52,702 bases of DNA. Source: Robertmurraya dakarensis. Lineage in GTDB: Bacteria; Bacillota; Bacilli; Bacillales; Cytobacillaceae. The translations under genes and the position numbers were made by a program. The notes beneath the pieces were generated by a model. It did not search any database. It was given only the letters and a program-made list of their open reading frames with translations, and was not told the origin of the DNA. The stretch lies in contig NZ_LT707403.1 of the NCBI RefSeq assembly GCF_900156875.1, positions 1-52,702 of the forward strand. Direction: 5' to 3'. Positions 28,911 to 38,028 of the stretch are shown here, piece after piece. The first letter of the stretch is position 1, and each line of letters opens with the position of its first letter.

Positions 28911-30530
28911 GTGAAGCCCGCAGAAAAATCTAATAAGTTTATTCAAGGAGCTTTAACCTTAACGGTGGCAGCCCTTTTCATTAAAATTCTAAGTGCTGTT
29001 TACCGAGTACCTTTTCAAAATATTGTGGGCGATATAGGGTTTTATATATATCAGCAGGTATACCCTATTTATGGGTTGGCGTTAGTATTTTCTACATATG
29101 GGTTTCCAGTGGTTATTTCAAAGCTATATTCTGAAAGGCTAAATAAACATGATTTGGCTGGAGTGAAGCGGTTAATATTTGTTTCGTTCCTTTTTCTTTA
29201 TTTATTTGGATTAGTTGGATTTATGGTCCTTTACTTTGGTGCAGAGTGGATTGCAAATGTGATGAAGGATCCTCATCTAGCCATCCTTATTAAAGTGATT
29301 TCGATTGTCTTTTTAATTGTACCGGTTATAGCAGTCATTAGGGGATGTTTTCAAGGAGAAGGAAATATGCTTCCGACTGCTTATTCTCAGGTGGGAGAAC
29401 AATTCTTTCGAGTAACAACGATATTGGCAGCAGCAGTCATCCTCATGAATGAACAGTTTAATCTATACATAGTCGGGGCAGGAGCAGCCTTTGGTTCTGT
29501 AACAGGCGGGTTTGTTGCAGCAGTCATTTTAATCACATTTATTTGGGTAAGGCGTAAGAGATTACAAAAACCATATTTTGAACTTAGCGAACTAATTCAT
29601 TATAGAGATATAAAAGTTATTATAAAAACCTTGTTTATTGAAGGATTTGCTATTTGTATTAGCAGCATGCTTTTATTATTTATGCAGCTTGCAGACGCCT
29701 TTAATTTATACTCGCTGCTCATAACATCGGGAATAAATGGAGAAGATGCTAAAGAACTGAAAGGGGTCTATGACCGGGGGCAGCCCTTGATTCAGTTAGG
29801 GTCAGTAGTCGCAACCTCAATGGCCTTATCTTTAGTTCCATTGATTGCAAGTGAAAAGGTCAAAAACAATTTCGACTCTTTATATGAAAAGATCCAACTT
29901 TCGTTAAAAGTCAGTATTACCATTGGTTTAGGAGCAACAGTAGGTTTAATGGCTATTATGAAACCGACTAATATCATGCTTTTTAAAAATAGCGAGGGCT
30001 CAGAAGTGCTTTCAGTTTTAAGTGCGATGGTGCTATTGAGTTCTGTAATCATTACGATCGTATCTATCCTTCAAGGTTTGGGACTAACGATATTTCCGGC
30101 AATTATCATGCTAATAGGATTTATATGCAAATACTTTCTCAATATACTTTTTGTCCCTGAACTCGGTACTTGGGGAGCAGCGGCTTCATCTAATATAGCG
30201 CTTCTCATTGTTGCCGTAATCCTTTTATTTAAGTTATATATAACAATAAAAAGGCCCTTAATTTCAATAGGGTTTTTACTTAAAGCTGCATCAGCAGCAA
30301 TAACGATGTACATCGTTCTATATGGATTATTAATGATGACAGACGTCACCTATAGCTTTGGTCCAGACCGATTAATTGCAGCGATCCAGGCATTGGCTTC
30401 AGTCTTTATCGGAGGGCTCATTTATTTGCTTATTGTCATTAGGTGGAAACTGTTCAGTGTTGAGGAATTAACCTTATTGCCATTTGGCAGCAAAATCATG
30501 AAATTATTTCCGAAAAAGAATAGGAGTTGA
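28911..30530 (+). CDS. yabM: MOP-superfamily polysaccharide flippase-like membrane protein (YabM)
   Basis: Integral membrane protein of about 539 residues with some 14 hydrophobic segments, in the polysaccharide-transporter/MurJ-SpoVB branch of the MOP superfamily. The conserved N-terminal block LSAVYRVPFQNIVGDIGFYIYQQVYPIYG is typical of the SpoVB/YabM/YtgP group, which are expected to flip lipid-linked cell-wall precursors; YabM's own substrate is unknown. GTG 28911 has GGAGAGGGG just upstream and fits homologues; the in-frame ATG 28893 overlaps that site. First gene of a run yabM-yabN-rqcP-yabP-yabQ-divIC. Confidence 0.92.
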   Translation: MKPAEKSNKFIQGALTLTVAALFIKILSAVYRVPFQNIVGDIGFYIYQQVYPIYGLALVFSTYGFPVVISKLYSERLNKHDLAGVKRLIFVSFLFLYLFGLVGFMVLYFGAEWIANVMKDPHLAILIKVISIVFLIVPVIAVIRGCFQGEGNMLPTAYSQVGEQFFRVTTILAAAVILMNEQFNLYIVGAGAAFGSVTGGFVAAVILITFIWVRRKRLQKPYFELSELIHYRDIKVIIKTLFIEGFAICISSMLLLFMQLADAFNLYSLLITSGINGEDAKELKGVYDRGQPLIQLGSVVATSMALSLVPLIASEKVKNNFDSLYEKIQLSLKVSITIGLGATVGLMAIMKPTNIMLFKNSEGSEVLSVLSAMVLLSSVIITIVSILQGLGLTIFPAIIMLIGFICKYFLNILFVPELGTWGAAASSNIALLIVAVILLFKLYITIKRPLISIGFLLKAASAAITMYIVLYGLLMMTDVTYSFGPDRLIAAIQALASVFIGGLIYLLIVIRWKLFSVEELTLLPFGSKIMKLFPKKNRS

Positions 30531-30536
30531 GGAAAC

Positions 30537-32009
30537 TTGAATCACACCATTCACATTATTGGCCTCGGGGCGGGAGATCTAGACCAGCTGCCCTATGGTA
30601 TTTTTCGTTTACTGCAAAATTCAAACGAAGTTTATTTAAGAACAAAAGAGCATCCTGTTGTGACGGAGCTAGAAAATTTAGGTTTGACCTTTACTTCATT
30701 TGATTCAATTTATGAAAAATATGATACCTTTGAAGAAGTATACGACGAAATATCATCCACTTTATTGAAACTTGCCGAAGAAAAATCAATTGTTTATGCC
30801 GTACCCGGCCATCCTCTAGTCGCAGAGAGAACGGTACAGCTGCTATTGGAAAGAGGACCTGAAAAACTCATACATATTGAGATTGGCGGGGGCCAAAGTT
30901 TTATTGACCCGCTTTTTCAAGCCCTAAAAATAGATCCGATTGAAGGTTTTCAGTTGTTAGATGCTACAAGTTTGAATAAAGATGATATCCAAATAAAGCA
31001 GCACCTAATCATTGGGCAGGTATATGATACATTTATTGCCTCTGAGGTGAAGCTTACATTATTGGAGAAACTTCCACATAATTATCCCATTCATATTGTA
31101 ACGGCAGCAGGAAGTAAGGAAGAGAGTATTAAGAAGATTCCATTGGTGGATTTAGATCGAGAAGTGAGTGTTAATAATTTAACATCTGTCTATGTTCCTC
31201 CTGTATCAGATGAGAAGCTTCTTTATGGCGAGTTTTCTAAGCTAAAAGAAATTATTGCAACATTAAGAGGACCAAATGGCTGTCCATGGGATAAAAAACA
31301 GACGCATGAATCACTCAAAAAGTATTTAATAGAAGAGGCTTATGAAGTCATTGAAGCAATTGATGAAGAAGACTATGATCATATTATTGAAGAATTAGGA
31401 GATGTTCTTCTGCAGGTGATGCTTCACGCACAAATAGGTGAAGATGATGGTTATTTTTCAATTGAAGAAGTCATTCAGTCTATTAGTGAAAAAATGGTAA
31501 GAAGACATCCGCATGTTTTTGGTAATATTCATGCTGAGACTGCAGAGGATGTTGTGATGAACTGGGAAGAAATTAAGAAACAGGAAAAAGGAGAAATCGA
31601 GCAAGTATCAATCCTAAAAGGGGTAGGCGGTGTGCATTTACCTAACTTAATGAGAGCTTATGAAATCCAAAAAGCTGCAGCGAAAGTTGGTTTTGATTGG
31701 GAAAAAGTTGAGGAAGCCTGGGACAAAGTGAAAGAAGAGCTGCAAGAATTCGAAGAAGAAATGAACAAAGGCGATAAAGAAAATGACAATTTAGTCAAAG
31801 AATTCGGGGACGTACTTTTTGCATTAGTGAATGTAGCAAGATTTTATAAGTTTAACCCAGAGGAAGCATTGTTTGGTACCAATCAAAAATTCTTCCGACG
31901 TTTTTCGTATGTCGAAGATCAGGTAAGAGACAGCGGAAAAGGTTTTGAGAACTTTACACTCACGGAACTAGATCAATTTTGGGATGAAGCAAAGGAAAAG
32001 GGGCTGTAA
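30537..32009 (+). CDS. yabN: Tetrapyrrole-methylase / MazG fusion protein YabN
   Basis: 490-residue fusion. Residues 1-225 form a SAM-dependent tetrapyrrole-methylase-like domain (IIGLGAGDLDQLPYG, VPGHPLVAE); residues about 230-490 form a MazG NTP pyrophosphohydrolase with two MazG units. The metal site ExxE...ExxD is seen as EEAYE...EELGD, and again as EELQE...EFGD. MazG units remove aberrant NTPs such as dUTP or oxidised nucleotides; the role of the methylase part is unknown. Starts at TTG 30537, 6 bp after yabM. Confidence 0.93.
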   Translation: MNHTIHIIGLGAGDLDQLPYGIFRLLQNSNEVYLRTKEHPVVTELENLGLTFTSFDSIYEKYDTFEEVYDEISSTLLKLAEEKSIVYAVPGHPLVAERTVQLLLERGPEKLIHIEIGGGQSFIDPLFQALKIDPIEGFQLLDATSLNKDDIQIKQHLIIGQVYDTFIASEVKLTLLEKLPHNYPIHIVTAAGSKEESIKKIPLVDLDREVSVNNLTSVYVPPVSDEKLLYGEFSKLKEIIATLRGPNGCPWDKKQTHESLKKYLIEEAYEVIEAIDEEDYDHIIEELGDVLLQVMLHAQIGEDDGYFSIEEVIQSISEKMVRRHPHVFGNIHAETAEDVVMNWEEIKKQEKGEIEQVSILKGVGGVHLPNLMRAYEIQKAAAKVGFDWEKVEEAWDKVKEELQEFEEEMNKGDKENDNLVKEFGDVLFALVNVARFYKFNPEEALFGTNQKFFRRFSYVEDQVRDSGKGFENFTLTELDQFWDEAKEKGL

Positions 32010-32053
32010 CATTTCAACATTACAGCTCTTCATTTATAGAAGGAGAGAATAAT

Positions 32054-32323
32054 ATGCGATTAGATAAATTTTTAAAAGTATCGAGATTGATAAAAAGACG
32101 GACTCTTGCAAAAGAGGTAAGTGATCAAGGCAGGATTACCATCAACGGACAAGTTGCTAAGGCTAGTTCAACTGTAAAGGCTGGCGATGAGTTATCGATT
32201 CGCTTCGGACAAAAGGTAGTGACAGTGAAAATAGAACAACTGCAGGAAACAACACGAAAAGAAGAAGCGGCAGAAATGTATTCAGTTATAAAAGAAGAGA
32301 AGGTTGGAGAGTCAGGTTTGTAA
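32054..32323 (+). CDS. rqcP: S4-domain ribosome quality-control protein RqcP
   Basis: RqcP (YabO) binds stalled 50S-peptidyl-tRNA complexes and helps RqcH add C-terminal alanine tails. 89 residues; the S4 RNA-binding domain is MRLDKFLKVSRLIKRRTLAKEVSDQGRITINGQ, homologous to Hsp15. Strong AGAAGGAGAG. Situated between yabN and yabP as in B. subtilis. Confidence 0.95.
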   Translation: MRLDKFLKVSRLIKRRTLAKEVSDQGRITINGQVAKASSTVKAGDELSIRFGQKVVTVKIEQLQETTRKEEAAEMYSVIKEEKVGESGL

Positions 32324-32444
32324 TCGAACTGGCATGTTTACTATTCTAAAGCAAGAGCTTCTGCCTTTTTAAAAGGCTTGTTCTAATATATTTCACATCC
32401 TCATACACTTGTACAAAGATATTGTGATTGTGAGGGATGAAGTA

Positions 32445-32747
32445 ATGAGTCAATTTTATGATAGTAATGCAACAAAAGGGCCCGTCCAGGAACATGATGT
32501 TATAATGCGAGGGAGAAAGCTTTTAGATATTACTGGGGTAAAACAGGTGGAAAGTTTTGATAACGAGGAATTTTTGCTTGAAACTGTTATGGGGTTTCTA
32601 GCGATTAGGGGTCAAAACCTTCAAATGAAAAATTTAGATGTCGATAAAGGAATCGTCTCTATAAAAGGGAAGGTGTTTGACCTTGTTTATCTAGATGAAC
32701 AACACGGGGAGAAGGCTAAAGGCTTCTTTAGCAAGTTGTTCCGATGA
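32445..32747 (+). CDS. yabP: Sporulation protein YabP
   Basis: YabP/YqfC family protein made in the mother cell under sigma-E in B. subtilis and needed with YabQ for spore formation. 100 residues; KGPVQEHDVIMRGRKLLDITGVKQVESFDNEEFLLET is diagnostic. ATG 32445 follows AGGGATG. A longer frame opens at TTG 32409, which overlaps CATACACT (32402-32409), a sequence like the sigma-E -10 box CATACAMT; the -35 is unclear, but if real it rules the longer start out. Overlaps yabQ by 4 bp. Confidence 0.94.
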   Translation: MSQFYDSNATKGPVQEHDVIMRGRKLLDITGVKQVESFDNEEFLLETVMGFLAIRGQNLQMKNLDVDKGIVSIKGKVFDLVYLDEQHGEKAKGFFSKLFR

Positions 32748-33373
32748 CACTTTCGACACAATTTCTGACCATGCTGGCAATGATCGGCATGGGAAGCTGT
32801 TTTGGTGCAGCTTTAGACACCTACAATCGTTTTTTGCAGCGCTCAAAAAGAAAATCCTGGATTGTCTTTTTCAATGATGTCTTATTTTGGCTATTGCAGG
32901 GCCTAATTATTTTTTATGTTCTTTTTCTAGTAAATAAAGGTGAGTTGCGATTTTATATCTTTATTGCGCTTCTATGCGGTTTTGCAGCATATCAAAGCTT
33001 GTTAAAAAGGAGCTATTTAAGGTTATTAGAGATTGTCGTCAATATGATAATCTCTATTTATCAGTTTATGCTTAAGACTTTTAATCTTTTGATCTACCGT
33101 CCTATTTATTCTCTTATCATAACGTTAATATCCTTGGTAGTTCTACTAGGAAAAGGGATCTTTGGGCTTTCCAAATTTCTTTGTAAATTCCTCTTATTTA
33201 TTTTAAAAGTCCTGTGGACACCATTTAAGTGGATTGGACAATTAATATGGTACTTATTGCCGAAAAAGATTAAAAAAATCGTCGAGAAGTTATATAATAA
33301 AATGGCAGGATATTTACGTAAAATCAAGAAATTGATTAATAACACAATTTCTAAATGGAAAAATAGAGAGTAG
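32744..33373 (+). CDS. yabQ: Spore cortex biosynthesis protein YabQ
   Basis: Membrane protein required for cortex formation. 209 residues; hydrophobic segments at about 6-24, 40-62, 66-84, 115-135 and a basic C-terminal tail rich in Lys. Start codon overlaps the yabP stop as ATGA, so translation is coupled; no independent ribosome binding site is obvious. Confidence 0.93.
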   Translation: MTLSTQFLTMLAMIGMGSCFGAALDTYNRFLQRSKRKSWIVFFNDVLFWLLQGLIIFYVLFLVNKGELRFYIFIALLCGFAAYQSLLKRSYLRLLEIVVNMIISIYQFMLKTFNLLIYRPIYSLIITLISLVVLLGKGIFGLSKFLCKFLLFILKVLWTPFKWIGQLIWYLLPKKIKKIVEKLYNKMAGYLRKIKKLINNTISKWKNRE

Positions 33374-33389
33374 TAGGAGGGAAAGCGAT

Positions 33390-33782
33390 TTGGGTGCCAT
33401 CAAGAAACGCAACGTTACAAAAATACAATCTACTTATACCCAGCAACAAGAAATGCATGAAATAAGTGCCTCGCGAAAGAAAAAGCTGTTATTTCGCAGA
33501 TTAACAGTTTTCTTAATTTTTGCTGTGGTTATTTCGTATTTTATGATTACAACACTCATCTCGCAGTCCGCAACTCTTGATACAATTAACGCAGAAAAGG
33601 CAGAGTTGGACCGGGAGTTGAAAGATCTTAAACGAACGGAGATGCTCTTAAAAGAAGAGATTGTAAAACTTAATGACGATGAGTATATAGCAAAGCTGGC
33701 TAGGAAGGACTATTTCTTATCCGATGAGGATGAAATTATTTTCACCATACCACAGGAAGATAGTGGAAATACTTCCCAATAG
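33390..33782 (+). CDS. divIC: Cell division protein DivIC (FtsB-like)
   Basis: Bitopic division protein that forms a complex with FtsL and DivIB at the septum. 130 residues: cytoplasmic N-terminus (1-34), one membrane segment (about 36-55, LTVFLIFAVVISYFMITTLI), then an extracellular coiled coil (60-95, ELDRELKDLKRTEMLLKEEIV) and the conserved DDEYIAKLARKDYFLS motif. TTG start with AGGAGGG 8 bp upstream. Last gene of the yabM-divIC run. Confidence 0.95.
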   Translation: MGAIKKRNVTKIQSTYTQQQEMHEISASRKKKLLFRRLTVFLIFAVVISYFMITTLISQSATLDTINAEKAELDRELKDLKRTEMLLKEEIVKLNDDEYIAKLARKDYFLSDEDEIIFTIPQEDSGNTSQ

Positions 33783-33791
33783 CTTGCCATA

Positions 33792-33821
33792 TTGACACTC
33801 ATTTTCGCTTTTCTGTATAAT
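33792..33821 (+). promoter_or_regulatory. yabR sigma-A promoter
   Basis: TTGACA, 18 bp, TATAAT, 48 bp before the yabR start. Confidence 0.8.
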
Positions 33822-33868
33822 ATGTATAAGTATGATCTTTTAAATTCTTAAGGAGGAAAATTTTTTTT

Positions 33869-34327
33869 ATGTCAATCGAAGTAGGCAGCAAGTTACAAGG
33901 TAAAGTAACAGGCATTACTAATTTTGGGGCTTTTGTAGAATTATCAGATGGCTCGACAGGTCTGGTTCATATTAGTGAAGTAGCGGACAATTATGTCAAG
34001 GATATTAACGACCATCTAAAAGTAGGTGACCAAGTTGAAGTAAAGGTCATCAATGTTGAAAAAGATGGGAAGATTGGTCTTTCAATTAAAAAGGCTGTAG
34101 ATAGACCGGAACGACCAAGCAGACCTGAAAGAAACTTTAGAAGTGGCGATTCAAAGGGTCCAGGAGGACGCAATCGTCATGGAAGAGCAAACGATAATCG
34201 TGGAGCAACTAAAGAAACATTTGAATCAAAAATGGCACGTTTCCTAAAGGATAGTGAAGATCGCCTATCTTCTTTAAAACGTAACACAGAGTCAAAACGT
34301 GGCGGAAGAGGCGCTAGAAGAGGCTAA
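33869..34327 (+). CDS. yabR: S1-domain RNA-binding protein YabR
   Basis: One S1 RNA-binding domain at residues 4-75 (GSKLQGKVTGITNFGAFVELSDGSTGLVHISEVA), followed by a disordered Arg/Gly-rich tail, a composition typical of general-stress-protein-13-like RNA-binding proteins. 152 residues. The exact role is not known; polysome or mRNA contact is the family expectation. AAGGAGGAAAA precedes the ATG. Own promoter and terminator. Confidence 0.93.
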   Translation: MSIEVGSKLQGKVTGITNFGAFVELSDGSTGLVHISEVADNYVKDINDHLKVGDQVEVKVINVEKDGKIGLSIKKAVDRPERPSRPERNFRSGDSKGPGGRNRHGRANDNRGATKETFESKMARFLKDSEDRLSSLKRNTESKRGGRGARRG

Positions 34328-34375
34328 CTTGCTGCTGAAATTAAATATAGATCGTAAGCACTTTTTCCAAATAGT

Positions 34376-34408
34376 AAGCAAGTCATGCAAGAGACTTGCT
34401 TTTTTATT
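34376..34408 (+). terminator. yabR terminator
   Basis: Stem AGCAAGTC / GACTTGCT with loop ATGCAAGA, then TTTTTATTT. Confidence 0.85.
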
Positions 34409-34511
34409 TCTTTTAATATACCTCACTTTTCTGACATTTTGGTTGAATATTGAAAAAGTTGTCGTCTTTGCGATAACGCTATATTAACAGTGTAAACCCT
34501 CTTTTCAAGGG

Positions 34512-34572
34512 AAAAGGAAACAAAAAACACGGATATGCTTAAAGCTTATATCCATGTTTTTTGTTTCCTTTT
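34512..34572. repeat. Long inverted repeat between yabR and spoIIE
   Basis: Arms of 25 bp (34512-34536 and 34548-34572) are complementary at 24 positions around an 11-nt A/T-rich loop. It is separate from the yabR terminator 100 bp upstream and from the spoIIE promoter 50 bp downstream. The rest of the 368-bp gap has no gene. B. subtilis has, as I recall, two tRNA genes here; none is present. Confidence 0.8.
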
Positions 34573-34624
34573 TGTGTATTAAGAGGAAATGAGTCGAACG
34601 AAAATAAAGGGCTTGTCTGCAATT

Positions 34625-34657
34625 TTGACAAACTTTTGAACAATTGCTCCTTATAAT
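34625..34657 (+). promoter_or_regulatory. Spo0A-type promoter of spoIIE
   Basis: TTGACA (34625-34630) and TATAAT (34652-34657) are separated by 21 bp. This abnormal spacing is the hallmark of the Spo0A-activated sigma-A promoters spoIIE and spoIIG of B. subtilis. TTTTGACAAA and TTTTGAACAA in the -35 area are Spo0A-box-like (TTCGACA with changes). Confidence 0.75.
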
Positions 34658-34695
34658 AGTTAACAACTATAACAAAACGGGGAGTGTAGGTTTAT

Positions 34696-37164
34696 ATGGG
34701 TAAGTTAGAACGGACGCTAGCCGAACCAATTAGTGGAGTGAACTTAAACAAACCAAAATTTGATCTTTCAAGAAGCTTATTTAAGTTTCAATCAAAACTT
34801 GAAACTATTTTTCTTAAAAAGGGATATATTTTGTTTATTATCGGCTTTTTATTAGGACGAGCACTTATTTTGTCAACGCTTACTCCTTTTAGCCTTCCAT
34901 TCTTTGCAGCGGTGTATCTCATTAAGAGGGACAGAGCACCTATTGCGCTAGTTGGATTAGTGGCAGGAGCTGCAACACTGTCGATTATCGATGCAGCATA
35001 TGCCTTTGCGATCACATGTATTTTCCTCATCGCCTTTCGAATATTTAAAAGCCTGCTTAAAAATGAAGTAAAAGCATTGCCTTTCTTTGTTTTTACTACA
35101 GTGTTAATGAGTAACTTAGGAAAAGGATTTATCTTGAATGGGCAAATTACACTTTATGATGGCATGATGGCTGGGGTCGAAGCGAGTTTAGGATTTATTT
35201 TGACGCTTATTTTCCTACAAAGTATCCCTTTGGTGATGGTGAATAAACGAAAACAAATTCTTAAAACAGAAGAGATTGTTTGTTTAATTATCTTACTATC
35301 TTCCATAATGACAGGAACAATTGGATGGACATTCTATGATTTATCAATTGAGTACATTATGTCACGGTATTTGGTTATCGTGTTTGCTTTTATTGCGGGT
35401 GCTGCAGTCGGGTCCACTGTCGGTGTTGTAACAGGGCTTATTTTCAGCTTAGCGAATGTTTCTAGTCTATATCATATGAGTCTTTTAGCCTTTTCTGGCC
35501 TTCTGGGCGGTTTGTTAAAAGAAGGAAGAAAAGCGGGTGTCGCCATTGGCTTATTTATTGCCACTCTTTTAATGGGGATGTATGGAGAAGGAGCCGGTAA
35601 CTTAGAAAAGACTCTTTTAGAATCAGCCGCAGCGGTCTTGTTATTCATGCTGACACCTCAATCACTTATCTCTAAACTGGCTAAATATATACCAGGAACC
35701 TCGGAATATACAGCGGAACAGCAGCAATATATGCGAAAGATGCGTGATGTTACGGCCCAGAGAGTAGAACAGTTCTCATCTGTCTTTCAAGCCCTGTCCA
35801 AAAGCTTTTCCTCGTTTGGTGAAACAGTTGAAGAGGATGATCATTCACGGGAACTAGATTATTTCCTCAGCAATGTAACGGAAAAGACATGTCAAATGTG
35901 TTTTAAGAAGGAACATTGTTGGACAAGGAACTTTAATACAACTTATGAATATATGAAAGATATTATGACGGAAATGGATCAAAATGATGGTTCGGTTCCG
36001 CCAAAAATTGTGAGAGAGTGGGACCGGCATTGTACAAAGTCTAAAAAAGTGATGAATACGATTCATCAGGAGCTTTCCTATTACCAAGCTAATCAGAAAC
36101 TGAAGAAGCAAGTTCAGGAAAGCCGAAAATTAGTGGCGGATCAATTATTGGGCGTTTCTACGGTAATGGGGGACTTTGCCAAGGAAATTCAAAGAGAACG
36201 AGACAATCATCAGCGGCAGGAGGAGTTGATTCTGGAAGCACTTCAGGACTTTGGAGTGCAAATTGAACATGTTGAAATCTATAGTCTTGAGCAAGGGAAT
36301 GTAGATATTGATATTACGCTTCCATATATTGATGGTCATGGGGAGTGTGAAAAAATTATTGCCCCGATGCTTTCGGACATTTTAGATGAGACGATCATTG
36401 TAAATACCGAGGAAGGGTTAGACTATCCGAATGGTATGTGTCACGTGACGTTCAGGTCGGCTAAAGCCTTTACCATTGAGACTGGTGTTGCACATGCGGC
36501 GAAGGACGGAGGATTAGTTTCGGGGGATAGCTATTCAGCAATCAATTTAGTGGGAGGTAAGCATGCAGTTGCGATCAGTGATGGAATGGGCAACGGAGAG
36601 AGAGCTCATATCGAAAGTACGGAAACGCTAAAGCTGCTTCAAAAGATCTTACAGACGGGCATCGAAGAAAAAATTGCCATTAAATCCGTTAACTCTATTT
36701 TATCTTTGCGTACAAATGATGAAGTCTTCTCTACTCTTGATTTAGCGATGATAGACTTACAGAATGCTCAGGTAAAATTCCTGAAGATAGGTTCTACTCC
36801 AAGTTTTATAAAAAGAGGAGGGAAGGTTATTAAAATACAGGCGAGTAACCTTCCGATTGGCATTCTAGAAGACTTTGAAGTAGATGTGGTTAGTGACCAA
36901 TTAAAACCAGGGGACCTGCTCATTATGATGAGTGATGGTGTGTTTGAGGGTCCAAAGCATGTTGAAAACTATGATCTGTGGATGAAGCGGAAAATCAGCG
37001 AGCTTGTAACAGATGATCCGCAAGAGGTCGCGGATTTAATAATGGAAGAGGTAATACGATCACGTTCGGGAACAATAGCAGACGATATGACAGTCGTTGT
37101 TTCAAAAATAAAACATAATACTCCTAAATGGGCCTCTATTCCAGTTTATAAAAAGCTTTCGTAA
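34696..37164 (+). CDS. spoIIE: Stage II sporulation protein E, SpoIIAA phosphatase
   Basis: Dephosphorylates SpoIIAA to free sigma-F in the forespore and takes part in the asymmetric septum with FtsZ. 822 residues: about 10 membrane segments (residues 40-330), a central FtsZ-interaction region with conserved cysteines (CQMCFKKEHCW), and a C-terminal PP2C domain with metal-binding aspartates in GDSYSAINL (about 610), AISDGMGNGERA (about 630) and MSDGVFEG (about 745). Full length. Monocistronic with a 21-bp-spaced promoter. Confidence 0.97.
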   Translation: MGKLERTLAEPISGVNLNKPKFDLSRSLFKFQSKLETIFLKKGYILFIIGFLLGRALILSTLTPFSLPFFAAVYLIKRDRAPIALVGLVAGAATLSIIDAAYAFAITCIFLIAFRIFKSLLKNEVKALPFFVFTTVLMSNLGKGFILNGQITLYDGMMAGVEASLGFILTLIFLQSIPLVMVNKRKQILKTEEIVCLIILLSSIMTGTIGWTFYDLSIEYIMSRYLVIVFAFIAGAAVGSTVGVVTGLIFSLANVSSLYHMSLLAFSGLLGGLLKEGRKAGVAIGLFIATLLMGMYGEGAGNLEKTLLESAAAVLLFMLTPQSLISKLAKYIPGTSEYTAEQQQYMRKMRDVTAQRVEQFSSVFQALSKSFSSFGETVEEDDHSRELDYFLSNVTEKTCQMCFKKEHCWTRNFNTTYEYMKDIMTEMDQNDGSVPPKIVREWDRHCTKSKKVMNTIHQELSYYQANQKLKKQVQESRKLVADQLLGVSTVMGDFAKEIQRERDNHQRQEELILEALQDFGVQIEHVEIYSLEQGNVDIDITLPYIDGHGECEKIIAPMLSDILDETIIVNTEEGLDYPNGMCHVTFRSAKAFTIETGVAHAAKDGGLVSGDSYSAINLVGGKHAVAISDGMGNGERAHIESTETLKLLQKILQTGIEEKIAIKSVNSILSLRTNDEVFSTLDLAMIDLQNAQVKFLKIGSTPSFIKRGGKVIKIQASNLPIGILEDFEVDVVSDQLKPGDLLIMMSDGVFEGPKHVENYDLWMKRKISELVTDDPQEVADLIMEEVIRSRSGTIADDMTVVVSKIKHNTPKWASIPVYKKLS

Positions 37165-37290
37165 TGAAAAAATAAATCAGTATGAAAGTGATTAATTTTA
37201 AACTAATTGCATACGATAAGAAGTTTATCAATGTATATTTGCTCTTGTTCCTGTCGAAAATGGTAACAACTAAAGACAGGAGGAGAGCTT

Positions 37291-38028
37291 ATGAATCCGG
37301 GAACACTAAAGCAAATATTACTTATTACTGATGGGTGCTCAAATCAGGGGGATGACCCTGTAGCAATGGCGGCTTTGGCTAAAGAACAAGGGATTTCAGT
37401 AAATGTTATCGGCGTAATGGAACAGGATGTAATTGATGAAAACGGAATGAGGGAAATTGAGGAAATTTCCATGGCTGGCGGGGGTATAAGCCAGGTTGTA
37501 TATGCTCAAGCACTTTCACAAACTGTTCAGATGGTTACGAAAAAAGCTATGACTCAAACTCTTCAAGGTGTTGTTAATAAAGAATTGCAGCAAATCCTAG
37601 GAGGAACAAAGACGGTAGAGGATCTTCCTCCGGAAAAAAGAGGAGAGGTCATGGAAGTAGTAGACGAACTAGGCGAAACGGTACAGCTAGAGGTACTGAT
37701 TCTTGTTGATACAAGTGCAAGCATGAAACATAAGCTTCCAACTGTAAAGGAAGCCCTGCTGGATCTATCTTTAAGTTTGAACGCACGTTCTGGTGATAAT
37801 CGCTTTTCAGTGTTTGTATTTCCCGGGAAAAAGAAGGATGTCGAAAAATTATTAGATTGGACACCGCAGCTTGAATCATTAACCAGCATTTTCCCGAAGC
37901 TTACTACAGGAGGTATTACACCAACAGGTCCTGCCATACGCGAAGCTCTTTCTCATTTTAAGAAAAAACGATCGCTAAGGAGTCTGCTTTCCCGTGATGA
38001 TGAAGAATACTATGAAGAGTCTATGTAA
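37291..38028 (+). CDS. yabS: VWA-domain protein YabS
   Basis: Von Willebrand A-domain protein of 245 residues of unknown function, found next to the kinase YabT. It opens like B. subtilis YabS with PGTLKQILLITDGCSNQGDDP, and the MIDAS-like metal site is VDTSAS at about residue 146 with GGITPTGPAI later. The B. subtilis gene is under sigma-E; CATACGAT at 37210-37217 resembles a sigma-E -10 box but no matching -35 is clear. GGAGGAG precedes the start. The end overlaps yabT. Confidence 0.92.
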   Translation: MNPGTLKQILLITDGCSNQGDDPVAMAALAKEQGISVNVIGVMEQDVIDENGMREIEEISMAGGGISQVVYAQALSQTVQMVTKKAMTQTLQGVVNKELQQILGGTKTVEDLPPEKRGEVMEVVDELGETVQLEVLILVDTSASMKHKLPTVKEALLDLSLSLNARSGDNRFSVFVFPGKKKDVEKLLDWTPQLESLTSIFPKLTTGGITPTGPAIREALSHFKKKRSLRSLLSRDDEEYYEESM

